Below, in pieces: positions 7,617 to 15,336 of a DNA stretch of 40,914 bases. Position 1 is the stretch's first letter; each line of letters begins with the position of its first letter. The notes beneath the pieces are model-generated. The model was not told the origin of the DNA. It saw nothing but the letters and a program-made list of their open reading frames with translations, and did no database searches. The stretch lies in assembly GCA_050480245.1 (NCBI GenBank), contig JBCNEQ010000014.1, one strand, 5' to 3'. The position numbers and the translations under genes are program-made. Source of the stretch: Anoxybacillus sp050480245. GTDB taxonomy: Bacteria > Bacillota > Bacilli > Bacillales > Anoxybacillaceae.

Positions 7617-9803
7617 CTATTGTTTTACATGTGCATATTTTGCTTTTGCTTCTAAACGACGACGATGTAAAATTGGCTCCGTATAGCCGTTTGGTTGCTC
7701 ATAGCCTTTAAAAACAAGATCGCATGCTGCTTGGAAAGCAACTGAGTTATCATAATCAGTCGACATTGGTCGATATGCTGGGTCGTCTGCATTTTGTTCA
7801 TCAACAACTTTCGCCATTCGCTTTAGCGTTTCAAGTACTTGTTCTCTTGTACAAATGCCATGATGCAACCAGTTGGCAATATGTTGACTTGAAATACGCA
7901 ACGTTGCACGATCTTCCATGAGACCGATGTTATGAATATCCGGTACTTTCGAACATCCAATCCCTTGATCAATCCAACGAACAACGTAACCAAGAATACC
8001 TTGTGCATTATTATCTAACTCTTGTTGAATCTCTTCTGGCGTCCATTGCGGATTGATAGCGACAGGAATTTGTAAAATATCATCACGATAGTTCTTTACA
8101 TCCTTTTTCAATTCGTCTTGTACCGCGAATACATCTACTTGATGGTAATGAAGCGCATGTAACGTCGCTGCTGTTGGGGACGGCACCCACGCTGTATTTG
8201 CTCCCGCTTGAAGATGGGCGATTTTTTGCTTCACCATCTCTGCCATCATATCTGGCATTGCCCACATTCCTTTACCAATTTGAGCACGTCCTTGAAAGCC
8301 TGTCGCCAATCCCACACTAACGTTTGATTTTTCATAGCCTTGCAGCCATGTCGATGATTTCATTTCGTTTTTCCGAATCATCGGACCCGCTTCCATGGAC
8401 GTATGAATTTCATCTCCTGTGCGATCTAAAAAGCCTGTATTAATAAAAACAATTCGATCTCTTACTTGATAAATACAATTTTTTAAATTCAACGTTGTCC
8501 GTCGTTCTTCATCCATTACACCAATTTTAATCGTGTTTCGTTCAAGACCGAGCATATCTTCAACACGGTCAAACAATTCATTGGCAAACGCCACTTCTTC
8601 AGAACCGTGCATTTTTGGCTTCACGATGTAAATGGAACCTTTTCTTGAATTGACGTATTTTCCATTACCAAGAAGCGAATGCTTCATAATTAACGTCGTT
8701 ACAACCGCATCTAAAATGCCTTCATACACTTCTTCTCCGTTTTCAAGCAAAATCGTATTATTTGTCATTAAGTGACCAACGTTGCGTACAAACATAAGTG
8801 AGCGTCCTGGCAAGTTGAGTGTTTCTCCACTTGGCGTTGTATATACACGATCTGGATTTAGCTCGCGTGTAACCGTTTTGCTTCCTTTCGCGAAGCTCGC
8901 CGTTAAATCACCTCGAACTAAACCGAACAAATTGCGATATACAAGCACTTTATCTTCCGCATCTACTGCCGCAACAGAATCTTCGCAATCCATAATTGTT
9001 GTTAAAGCTGCTTCTACATAAACGTCCTTTATCCCTGCTAGATCAGTCTGCCCGATCGGATGGTTACGATCCACTTGTATTTCAATATGTAGACCATTAT
9101 TTTTTAACAAAATGGCAGACGGTTGCTCAGGCGAACCTTGGTACCCGACAAATTTCTCCTCATCTCGTAACGTTGTCGCTTGCCCATCTTTTACCGTTAC
9201 GGTTAACACGCCGTTTACGACAGCATATTGAACGGCATCCTTATGCGAATATCCGCGAAGTGGTACCGTTTCATCTAAAAAAGTGCGAACGTAAGCGATG
9301 ACTTTTTCACCGCGCACCGGATTATATCCTTTCCCGCGTTCCGCACCATTTTCTTCACTAATGACATCTGTTCCATACAACGCATCGTACAAACTTCCCC
9401 AACGAGCGTTAGCTGCGTTCAGTGCATAGCGCGCATTTGTAATCGGAACAACTAATTGCGGTCCTGCCTGTTTAGCAATTTCATCATCGACATTTTCTGT
9501 CGTAATTTCAAAGTCCTCGACTTCTGGCTCTAAATAACCGATTTCTTGTAAAAATGATTTATATTGTTCAAAGTCGAACTGTGAACGATGCTGTTTATGC
9601 CATTCATTGATCTTTTCTTGCAGCTCATCACGTTTTTCAAGCAATGCTTTATTTTTTGGTGTTAACTCATTAATGAGTTGTTCAAAATCTCCCCAAAACT
9701 TCCTTGGATCCACTTGGCTATTTGGTAATACTTCCTCAACAATAAACTCATAAAACAACTTAGCTACTTGCAAACGTCCAACTTGTACATATTCCCCCAT
9801 CAT
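7617..9803 (-). CDS. glcB: Malate synthase G
   Basis: 728 residues, the usual length for the G isoform (EC 2.3.3.9), which condenses glyoxylate and acetyl-CoA to malate. Visible signatures include the acidic metal-site segment TTIMDCEDSVAAVDAEDK, the TIM-barrel stretch GKGMWAMPDMMAEM and the C-terminal GANTAWVPSPTAATLHALHYH. The start follows GGAAGGGGAA. No isocitrate lyase or glycolate oxidase gene is in the window, so the source of glyoxylate is not shown. A -35/-10 pair (TTGAAA, TATCAT) and a palindrome just downstream of the expected start of transcription support repression by the adjacent IclR protein. Confidence 0.95.
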   Translation of the reverse strand: MMGEYVQVGRLQVAKLFYEFIVEEVLPNSQVDPRKFWGDFEQLINELTPKNKALLEKRDELQEKINEWHKQHRSQFDFEQYKSFLQEIGYLEPEVEDFEITTENVDDEIAKQAGPQLVVPITNARYALNAANARWGSLYDALYGTDVISEENGAERGKGYNPVRGEKVIAYVRTFLDETVPLRGYSHKDAVQYAVVNGVLTVTVKDGQATTLRDEEKFVGYQGSPEQPSAILLKNNGLHIEIQVDRNHPIGQTDLAGIKDVYVEAALTTIMDCEDSVAAVDAEDKVLVYRNLFGLVRGDLTASFAKGSKTVTRELNPDRVYTTPSGETLNLPGRSLMFVRNVGHLMTNNTILLENGEEVYEGILDAVVTTLIMKHSLLGNGKYVNSRKGSIYIVKPKMHGSEEVAFANELFDRVEDMLGLERNTIKIGVMDEERRTTLNLKNCIYQVRDRIVFINTGFLDRTGDEIHTSMEAGPMIRKNEMKSSTWLQGYEKSNVSVGLATGFQGRAQIGKGMWAMPDMMAEMVKQKIAHLQAGANTAWVPSPTAATLHALHYHQVDVFAVQDELKKDVKNYRDDILQIPVAINPQWTPEEIQQELDNNAQGILGYVVRWIDQGIGCSKVPDIHNIGLMEDRATLRISSQHIANWLHHGICTREQVLETLKRMAKVVDEQNADDPAYRPMSTDYDNSVAFQAACDLVFKGYEQPNGYTEPILHRRRLEAKAKYAHVKQ

Positions 9804-9830
9804 CGTTCCCCTTCCCTTTTCTGTTGCGTA

Positions 9831-9851
9831 TTACGAAACATAGTTTCATAA
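9831..9851 (-). promoter_or_regulatory. Putative IclR-type operator of glcB
   Basis: TTACGAAAC-ATA-GTTTCATAA is a near-perfect inverted repeat with a GAAAC/GTTTC core like known IclR-family sites. It lies just downstream of the predicted -10 (minus-strand TATCAT, 9864-9869), the usual place for a repressor site. The regulator is inferred to be the product of 6793-7557. Confidence 0.55.
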
Positions 9852-9910
9852 ATTTCTAAGAAAATGATACCATAATGAGTCACATATTTTCAAGTATTTT
9901 CTGACAATTT

Positions 9911-9933
9911 AAAAAACAGGGGGCAACCCTGCT
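9911..9933 (-). terminator. Terminator after ABC ATPase fusion gene
   Basis: On the minus strand CAGGG-TTGCC-CCCTG is followed directly by six T. It ends transcription from the ABC gene before the glcB promoter. Confidence 0.7.
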
Positions 9934-9994
9934 TTACGATTGATAAACTTTGCATTTTACCATATTCAAAACGCTTCGTACAGTGAAAAACACC

Positions 9995-10792
9995 CTATAC
10001 GACAATATCTTTCTTCTGGTAAATGACATATGCTGAAACAATGCTGACACTAATGATCACAATCATCAAGACCATGTATAACGGATCGATTTGAAGCTCG
10101 TTAATAATTGGTGCTGCATCGACATATTTAAACGGACTAACATATTTTAAATGCTCGACCGTTTCCACTTGAATTAATTTCCCTTCTTTAATAATCGCTA
10201 CACGATCGCAAAGCTTTTGTACTTCTGAAAGAATGTGTGAGGAGAAGAAAATAGTCACGCCTTTTTTACGTTCTTCTAAAAGAAGTTCAAAAAAAGTATG
10301 CTGCATGAGCGGATCTAATCCGCCTGTTGGTTCATCTAAAATTAACAATTTCGGCTCGTGCAAAAGCGCTTGAACGATACCTGCTTTTTTTCGATTACCA
10401 AATGATAAATCTTCAATTTTTTTATGCATATCTAAATCAAGACGTTCAGCTAACTGTTTCAATCGTCGATCCGATACTTTGTAAAATGCTCCAGAATACA
10501 TCAGTAAATCAATTACTTTCATATCATCATAATGGTGCACTTCAGAAGGTAAGTAACCGACATGTCTCCGAATTTCCTTCGCATCTTTCACAATATCTTT
10601 CCCAAAAATCGTGGCGCTACCGCTCGTTGGATAAATGAAGTTTAGTAATGTGCGAATCGTTGTGCTTTTTCCTGCCCCATTCGGCCCGATAAACCCAAAA
10701 ATTTCTCCTTCTTCAATCGAAAATGTGACATGTTCAATTCCGCGATGGTTTTTATACATTTTCGTTAACTCGTTCACATGAACAATACCCAT
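9995..10792 (-). pseudogene. ABC transporter ATPase fused to the tail of its permease
   Basis: 265 codons. Residues ~1-210 are a complete-looking ABC ATPase: Walker A GPNGAGKSTT, signature LSFGNRKK, Walker B LLILDEPTGGLDP and the H-loop SSHILSE. The last ~50 residues (YVSPFKYVDAAPIIN onward, with one membrane helix and a KKDIVV end) are not ATPase sequence but look like the C-terminus of an ABC-2 type permease. An in-frame deletion probably joined atpase and permease, removing the end of one and most of the other. ATP binding may survive, but transport cannot be expected without another permease. The start is firm, with CGAAATAATG preceded by GAGGCG. Confidence 0.75.
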
Positions 10793-10943
10793 TATTTCGC
10801 CTCCCTCGGCATTACCCGTTTCTTAACTAACAAGTAAATTCCATAATATAGAATTCTGACTAATTACTCAACAAAAATCAATTTACATATAATTAAAAAA
10901 GTGATATCATAAAAATATCTTTATGATGTTAGGAGGAGAAAAA

Positions 10944-11789
10944 ATGAAAGAAACAAAAGCATGGTATATGAATGGATTCGTCGCTCTATTTTTCATCATC
11001 ACGTTGCTTGCAGGGGCTGTTTGGTTGTTTTTTATGAAGATGCAACCTGTTCTTCCGCTTTTGTTTGTTTTTCTCGCTTTCTTAGTGGCAACAGGCATGA
11101 CGATGGTGCAACCTAATCAAGCAAAAGTCGTCACCTTTTTTGGAAAATATATCGGTACCATTCGCGATAACGGCTTATTCCTCACGGTTCCATTTAGCGT
11201 TCGCAAAACCGTTTCATTACGTGTTCGCAACTTCAACAGCGCCAAATTAAAAGTGAATGATATTGAAGGAAATCCAATTGAAATTGCAGCTGTCGTCGTT
11301 TTTAAGGTCATTGATTCAGCGAAAGCCGTATTTGATGTAGATAACTACGAACAATTCGTTGAGATTCAGAGTGAAACAGCGATTCGTCACGTCGCAACAA
11401 AATATCCGTATGACACATTTGAAAATGACGACATTTCGTTACGTGGGAACGCCGACATTGTCTCAGAAGTATTAGCAAAAGAGCTGCAAGAACGTCTGAA
11501 TGTTGCCGGTGTCGAAGTCATTGAAGCACGTTTAACGCACTTAGCATACTCCGCAGAAATCGCAAACGCGATGTTACAACGCCAGCAAGCTACCGCCATC
11601 TTAGCGGCAAGGAAAAAAATTGTCGAGGGTGCTGTTTCCATGGCAAAAATGGCGATTGAACAGTTGGACAAAGAAGCTCATTTGCAGTTAGATGAGGAAA
11701 GAAAAGCAAATATGGTTAACAATTTGATGGTGGCGATTATTTCTGATCGCGGAGCCCAACCTGTCATCAATGCCGGAACGTTATACTGA
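10944..11789 (+). CDS. SPFH/Band 7 domain membrane protein
   Basis: 281 residues. The start at 10944 is preferred, with AGGAGGAG about 5 bases upstream; the ATG at 10923 lies before that site. Two hydrophobic helices occupy residues ~10-60, followed by an SPFH (stomatin/prohibitin/flotillin) domain (VVTFFGKYIGTIRDNGL, GVEVIEARLTHLAYS) and a helical C-terminus. Such proteins form membrane-associated oligomers that scaffold microdomains or modulate proteases. It is followed after 13 bp by a small ribbon-helix-helix gene, a pairing that suggests co-expression. The specific role is unknown. Confidence 0.88.
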   Translation: MKETKAWYMNGFVALFFIITLLAGAVWLFFMKMQPVLPLLFVFLAFLVATGMTMVQPNQAKVVTFFGKYIGTIRDNGLFLTVPFSVRKTVSLRVRNFNSAKLKVNDIEGNPIEIAAVVVFKVIDSAKAVFDVDNYEQFVEIQSETAIRHVATKYPYDTFENDDISLRGNADIVSEVLAKELQERLNVAGVEVIEARLTHLAYSAEIANAMLQRQQATAILAARKKIVEGAVSMAKMAIEQLDKEAHLQLDEERKANMVNNLMVAIISDRGAQPVINAGTLY

Positions 11790-11802
11790 CGGTGGATAAG
11801 AA

Positions 11803-11964
11803 ATGACAAAGAAAAAAAACTTCCCGCTACGAATTGATCCAAAGTTGTATGAAATCATCGAACGTTGGGCACAAGATGAATTTCGAAGCGTGAATGCTCA
11901 TATCGAATTTTTACTGCGTGAAGCAGCAAAGCGCGAAGGACGTTTGAAAGAAAATAAAAAGTAG
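11803..11964 (+). CDS. Arc-family ribbon-helix-helix small protein
   Basis: 53 residues, too short for ordinary ORF cut-offs. The sequence starts MTKKKNFPLRIDPKLYEIIE and continues with a helix-turn-helix-like RSVNAHIEFLLREAAKREG. It fits an Arc/MetJ-type ribbon-helix-helix fold: a basic beta strand (NFPLRID) followed by two helices. A GGTGGA site lies upstream. It lies 13 bp after the SPFH gene and before a strong terminator, so the two form an operon. It probably binds DNA as a dimer, but no target is visible; a role as a small cytoplasmic partner of the SPFH protein is also possible. Confidence 0.8.
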   Translation: MTKKKNFPLRIDPKLYEIIERWAQDEFRSVNAHIEFLLREAAKREGRLKENKK

Positions 11965-11997
11965 AAAGGTGTCCCAAAAACTTTCTGGGACACCTTT
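11965..11997. terminator. Bidirectional terminator
   Basis: Perfect 12-bp stem AAAGGTGTCCCA / TGGGACACCTTT with a 9-base loop, directly after the stop of the small RHH gene and facing the cell wall hydrolase gene from the other side. Confidence 0.9.
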
Positions 11998-12023
11998 CGC
12001 TTCAATCATATGAAACAAACCTT

Positions 12024-12611
12024 TTATTTCGCAAATACATGGTTTCCAATAACAACTGTCACTTGGCGTGAGCGGATCCATTCGCTTTTCGCCGTTTTTG
12101 GATTATAAAAATACAATGATCCTCTTCCTAAACCGCGAAAAGCAATGGCTTCTTCAACCGCTCGATACGCTTCTCGATCTGCTGGTTTGTTAATCTCGCC
12201 ATTTTGTACAGGAGTAAACGCATAATATCCTCCTGAACGATCATAAATGACTTCACGAATCGTATTTGGGAAATTTGGATGATCGACACGGTTCAAAACG
12301 ACAGTTGCCACCGCTACTTTTCCTGCATATGGTTCCCCTTTTGCTTCTGCATGAACGAGACGAGCTAATAAGTCTTTATCAGCTTGAGAGATCGGCTGTG
12401 GGATACGCAACGTTTCCCCAACGAATAAAACATCCGTTTGTTTATGATTGATTCGTTGTAGTTCTAGTAATGAAACATTGTAGTTTTTTGCGATCGTCCA
12501 AAGCGTTTCCCCCGGCTTCACATGATGAACCATCGTTTGTGCAGTCGTTTCATCAGCTGAAAAAAAGATAGCAGCTATACAAAACGAAGCAAATGCGAGT
12601 AATTTCCTCAT
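12024..12611 (-). CDS. LysM + SleB/CwlJ-type cell wall hydrolase
   Basis: Secreted protein of 195 residues, close in layout to B. subtilis YkvT. The Sec signal peptide is ~1-25 (ending TTAQ). A single LysM repeat spans ~27-72 (VKPGETLWTIAKNYNVSLLEL) and should bind peptidoglycan. The Hydrolase_2 domain covers ~78-195, with the HAEAKGEP motif holding the probable catalytic Glu89. SleB/CwlJ enzymes are lytic transglycosylases active on spore cortex; a vegetative or spore role cannot be decided from sequence. The start has a TAGGAGGG site. The gene stands alone. Confidence 0.88.
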   Translation of the reverse strand: MRKLLAFASFCIAAIFFSADETTAQTMVHHVKPGETLWTIAKNYNVSLLELQRINHKQTDVLFVGETLRIPQPISQADKDLLARLVHAEAKGEPYAGKVAVATVVLNRVDHPNFPNTIREVIYDRSGGYYAFTPVQNGEINKPADREAYRAVEEAIAFRGLGRGSLYFYNPKTAKSEWIRSRQVTVVIGNHVFAK

Positions 12612-12808
12612 GTTATCCCTCCTAGTCCATTGCTCGCTTATAAGACTAGCAGGGATTTAGCAATCTATCATTATCTAATTTATGGAAAACTTTCAGATCA
12701 TATGGCGCTCAAAGCCCGAGAAGGTATATGGAAATTTATTCATAAACTATTATACTTTCAATATGAACAGTTTATTTGTCAAAGTTTTTTCCAAAATCAC
12801 AAGAATCA

Positions 12809-12824
12809 TGTGATGAGCATCACA
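12809..12824 (+). promoter_or_regulatory. Crp/Fnr box of ric
   Basis: TGTGATGAGCATCACA is a perfect TGTGA-N6-TCACA palindrome. A -10 hexamer TATGAT lies at 12846-12851, with its first base 29.5 bp from the box centre, the geometry of a class II activated promoter (box near -41.5). The likely regulator is the Crp/Fnr protein at 14326-15018. Confidence 0.8.
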
Positions 12825-12889
12825 ACAAACAGACAAAAAAGAAGATATGATTACATTGTAAATATCAATACATTTCGGAGGAGAAAATT

Positions 12890-13594
12890 ATGGAAAATAT
12901 ATTCAATGCACAATCGACGGTCGGTGAAATTGTGGCGATGTTCCCAAAAGCGAGCGATTTGTTTAAAGCATATAAAATTGATTTTTGTTGTGGTGGAAAT
13001 CGTTCCTTATCTGAAGTGCTCGCTGAAAAACAATTAGATATAGAAACAATTTTAAGCGAGCTACAATCAATGTATGAAAAATCGCTTGAAAAGGTAGAAA
13101 AAAACTGGATGGAGGCTTCCTATACAAACTTAATCGAGCATATTGTTCAAAAACATCATCATTTTTTAATGGAAGAATTACCACAACTTAGCCCATATGT
13201 AACAAAAGTGGCACGCGTTCATGGTCCCACACAACCACACTTAGTTGAAGTGCATAAGCTGTTCAATGAGCTAAAAACCGAACTAGAACAACATTTAATG
13301 AAAGAAGAAACAAAAGCATTTCCATTAATCATCCAATTCGAACAATATCCGACAAAAGAAAATGAACAAGCGATGAGAGAAGTTATTGAAGAACTTGTTA
13401 CCGAACACGATACGGCAGGAGATATCATTAAAGAAATTCGCAAAATCACGAACGATTTTACACCACCTTTTGATGCATGCGGAACGTATCGACTAGTTTA
13501 CAATCGGCTTGAAGCGCTAGAGGAAGATCTATTCACTCATATTCATCTTGAGAATAATATTCTCTTTCCACGCATTCTTGCTAATGCGAAATAA
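12890..13594 (+). CDS. ric: Di-iron Fe-S cluster repair protein Ric (ScdA/YtfE)
   Basis: 234 residues. The N-terminal ScdA/DUF542 domain (~1-65) holds the cysteine pair Cys33-Cys34 in KIDFCCGG. The C-terminal hemerythrin-like domain carries the expected His/Glu ligands in HIVQKHHHFLMEEL, HLMKEETKAFP, EHDTAGDI and HIHLENNILFPR. Family members repair iron-sulfur clusters damaged by nitric oxide or peroxide, and may release NO or iron. A Crp/Fnr box and -10 lie upstream and a terminator follows, so it is a single-gene unit. Its place beside the nos region fits a nitrosative-stress role. The start has a GGAGGAG site. Confidence 0.93.
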   Translation: MENIFNAQSTVGEIVAMFPKASDLFKAYKIDFCCGGNRSLSEVLAEKQLDIETILSELQSMYEKSLEKVEKNWMEASYTNLIEHIVQKHHHFLMEELPQLSPYVTKVARVHGPTQPHLVEVHKLFNELKTELEQHLMKEETKAFPLIIQFEQYPTKENEQAMREVIEELVTEHDTAGDIIKEIRKITNDFTPPFDACGTYRLVYNRLEALEEDLFTHIHLENNILFPRILANAK

Positions 13595-13605
13595 TCAGTA
13601 AAACA

Positions 13606-13636
13606 GGATCGCTTGATAAAAGCGATCCCATTTTTT
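13606..13636. terminator. Terminator after ric
   Basis: GGATCGCTT / AAGCGATCC stem with a 5-base loop, followed by CATTTTTT on the plus strand. It also abuts the end of the moaA remnant on the other strand. Confidence 0.85.
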
Positions 13637-13914
13637 ATCCACCAATATAGGACATTTCGATTTTCTTGCGCATTTTCGCGGTTTGCTCCGTTCGCTCATC
13701 CGAATAACGATCGGTTCGCTTGTTCCACGTATCAACAATAAGCTGTTTCAGCGCTGTTCGATCTGCTCCTTGGCGCAACAGTTGTTTCAATTATACCCCT
13801 TCCGTAGCGAACAAGCACGTATAAAGCGTCCCATTAGCAGCAATGCGCGCTCGTGTACAGCTTTGGCAAAAAGATTCCGTCACCGAGGAAATAAAGCCGA
13901 CCAAGCATAAATTC
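13635..13914 (-). pseudogene. moaA: moaA C-terminal remnant
   Basis: The minus strand encodes the last ~90 residues of the radical-SAM GTP 3',8-cyclase MoaA of molybdenum cofactor synthesis. Diagnostic pieces are GFISSVTESFCQSCTRARIA with the C-terminal cluster cysteines, YTCLF with the third cysteine, DRYSDERT and the terminal SYIGG. A TAA at 13791-13793 interrupts the frame where MoaA normally has a Phe/Tyr-Asp pair, and everything upstream, including the CxxxCxxC radical-SAM motif, is gone. It is clearly dead. It is preceded about 40 bp upstream by a Crp/Fnr-type promoter, suggesting the original gene belonged to an anaerobic (nitrate reductase-type) regulon. Confidence 0.85.
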
Positions 13915-13950
13915 TTTATCCATCATTATTTTACGCATCGTTCTATTTTC

Positions 13951-13993
13951 ACTATAGGAAACAACCGTTCATCGCTCTGTGACATCGCCCACA
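13951..13993 (-). promoter_or_regulatory. Crp/Fnr-type promoter facing the moaA remnant
   Basis: On the minus strand the box TGTGGGCGATGTCACA (13978-13993) matches TGTGA-N6-TCACA at 9 of 10 positions. The -10 TATAGT lies at 13951-13956, 29.5 bp from the box centre, the same spacing as at ric and the DUF2249 operon. The promoter seems to have outlived its gene. Confidence 0.6.
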
Positions 13994-14316
13994 CAACAAA
14001 AACGGTATTACGAACAAGTATACCATATCAATTGGAAAAACAACGTCCGAAAACATTCTACAAAAAGACAGACTTTAAAAAGCTGTTTTGCGTTGAACGA
14101 GCGACCGATGCGCGAACGTTCCGGTTTATTTCCATATCCCTCCACCTTCCTTTTCGTTTCTTTCGTTCTCATTGTAGCGCTGAAAAATGTTCCGTTATGT
14201 GAGATGTCGCAAACGTTCCCTATGATTTTCGTCACACGTTCACGAAAAGTTATGATTTATGTCACAGCTTCTCAATAGAAAACAACGTAAAATTTTGCTT
14301 AGAAATTCCATAAGGA
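13994..14316. other. Gene-free region upstream of the Crp/Fnr gene
   Basis: No gene is supported on either strand. On the minus strand a GGTGGAGGG site precedes a 25-codon frame near 14130 that ends early, possibly the 5' end of a lost gene. Close to the regulator, two copies of a 16-17 bp direct repeat occur 30 bp apart (listed separately). Confidence 0.5.
14221..14267 (+). repeat. Tandem 30-bp-period direct repeat upstream of the Crp/Fnr gene
   Basis: TATGATTTTCGTCACAC at 14221 and TATGATTTATGTCACAG at 14251 agree at 14 of 17 positions. The 30-bp period puts both copies on nearly the same helix face, about 60-100 bp before the start codon. This looks like a pair of activator or repressor sites. 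The GTCACA core is a half-site of the Crp/Fnr box, so autoregulation is possible; ResD-type control is another option. Confidence 0.55.
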
Positions 14317-14325
14317 GTGGATAAT

Positions 14326-15018
14326 ATGACGCATGATTGGATTAAAACAAGGTTGAAAAATGTCGCGCTTTTTCGGGAATTATCCGATCAAGAACTTGAC
14401 TCAATCGTGAAAATTTCTCAAGTGCGTGTTTATAAACCGCGAACGTTCGTCTTTATGCAAGGAGAGCCGCTTGAACGTGTCTTTTTTATTCAATCAGGAA
14501 CAGTAAAGATTTACAAAACGGATATTAACGGCAAAGAACAAATTGTGTCGATTTTGCAAACAGGAGAAATGTTCCCGCACGCTGGCTTTTTCCGTCGTGG
14601 AAGCTACCCAGCCCATGCGGAAGTGATGGAAGAAGCAACGCTCATTGCCATTCCAATCGCCGAATTTGAACAAACGCTTATTTGTTACCCAGAATTGTGC
14701 ATGAAACTATTTCGCGTGATGGGAGAAAAAATTATCGACCTACAAAACCGCCTAGAAGAACAAATTCTCCATAATACGTATGAACAAATTATTTTGCTTT
14801 TATTGCGACTGACAAAAACAAACGCAGTCTCGCAAGGACGATTCCATCGCTTAACGACGCATTTTACAAACCGCGAACTCGCCAATATGATTGGCACATC
14901 GCGCGAAACAATTAGTCGTACGCTCAGCCAATTGAAGCGAAAAGGACTGATCGATATTGATGACAATGGCTATTACTTAATTGATGCAGAAAAATTGGAA
15001 AAGGAGATTTTTTTATAA
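14326..15018 (+). CDS. Crp/Fnr-family transcriptional regulator without Fe-S cysteines
   Basis: 230 residues. The start at 14326 is preferred: AAGGAG lies 8 bases upstream and overlaps the alternative GTG at 14317. Residues ~12-120 are a cyclic-nucleotide-binding-like sensor fold (FVFMQGEPLERVFFIQSGTV), followed by the dimer helix and a Crp-type HTH with recognition helix TSRETISRTLSQLKRKGLI. B. subtilis Fnr carries a [4Fe-4S] cluster on a C-terminal three-cysteine extension; this protein ends at EKEIFL without it and has only Cys120 and Cys125. The signal is therefore unknown, perhaps NO via heme or another ligand. Four nearby TGTGA-N6-TCACA promoters are likely targets. Confidence 0.9.
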   Translation: MTHDWIKTRLKNVALFRELSDQELDSIVKISQVRVYKPRTFVFMQGEPLERVFFIQSGTVKIYKTDINGKEQIVSILQTGEMFPHAGFFRRGSYPAHAEVMEEATLIAIPIAEFEQTLICYPELCMKLFRVMGEKIIDLQNRLEEQILHNTYEQIILLLLRLTKTNAVSQGRFHRLTTHFTNRELANMIGTSRETISRTLSQLKRKGLIDIDDNGYYLIDAEKLEKEIFL

Positions 15019-15020
15019 TA

Positions 15021-15063
15021 TGTGACAGAGATCACAATACCCACGAGTGAAAATCGCTATCAT
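15021..15063 (+). promoter_or_regulatory. Crp/Fnr box and -10 of the DUF2249 operon
   Basis: TGTGACAGAGATCACA (15021-15036) is a perfect TGTGA-N6-TCACA site. The -10 TATCAT is at 15058-15063, 29.5 bp from the box centre, and no good -35 is present, as expected for an activator-dependent class II promoter. The box begins 2 bp after the regulator's stop codon. Confidence 0.8.
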
Positions 15064-15096
15064 AGAAAGTGAAGAGATCATGAAAGGGGGAGAACG

Positions 15097-15336
15097 ATGG
15101 GAAAAATCGTGGAGTTGGATGTTCGTGATGATTTGCAAAAAAAGTTGGAGCCGTTCCAAAAAATTATGAACGCTGTTCAACCGCTCGAAGTGGGTGATAC
15201 GTTTATTTTACATGCACCGTTTAAGCCCGTCCCACTTTTTGCGGTAATGAAAGCGAAAGGATTTACGTATGAAGCGGAACAACTCGACAAAAAACATTGG
15301 AAAGTGACGTTTGTCAAGCAGGGGGGAGAACGATGA
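15097..15336 (+). CDS. DUF2249 domain protein (first copy)
   Basis: 79 residues with the family start VELDVRDDLQKKLEPFQKIM, then LEVGDTFILHAPFKPVPLFAVM and a final beta-rich stretch (KHWKVTFVK). The fold is expected to be small and TusA-like in size, but it lacks the TusA cysteine; the function is not established. DUF2249 genes often lie beside NO- and denitrification-related genes and hemerythrin domains. It is the first gene of a tightly packed four-gene operon with a strong AAAGGGGG site. The next start overlaps this stop codon (ATGA), implying translational coupling. Confidence 0.82.
   Translation: MGKIVELDVRDDLQKKLEPFQKIMNAVQPLEVGDTFILHAPFKPVPLFAVMKAKGFTYEAEQLDKKHWKVTFVKQGGER

Noticed and set aside
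12630..13037. 135-codon plus-strand frame before and inside ric
   Set aside because: It overlaps ric out of frame, covers the Crp/Fnr promoter and has no domain.
14198..14213. TGTGAGATGTCGCAAA as a fifth Crp/Fnr box
   Set aside because: The second half matches poorly and no -10 occurs at the regulon's spacing.
13843..14278. Overlapping plus-strand frames of 99-119 codons
   Set aside because: They run antisense to the moaA remnant and through the Crp/Fnr promoter region, lack ribosome binding sites and have improbable, Arg/Phe/His-rich compositions.
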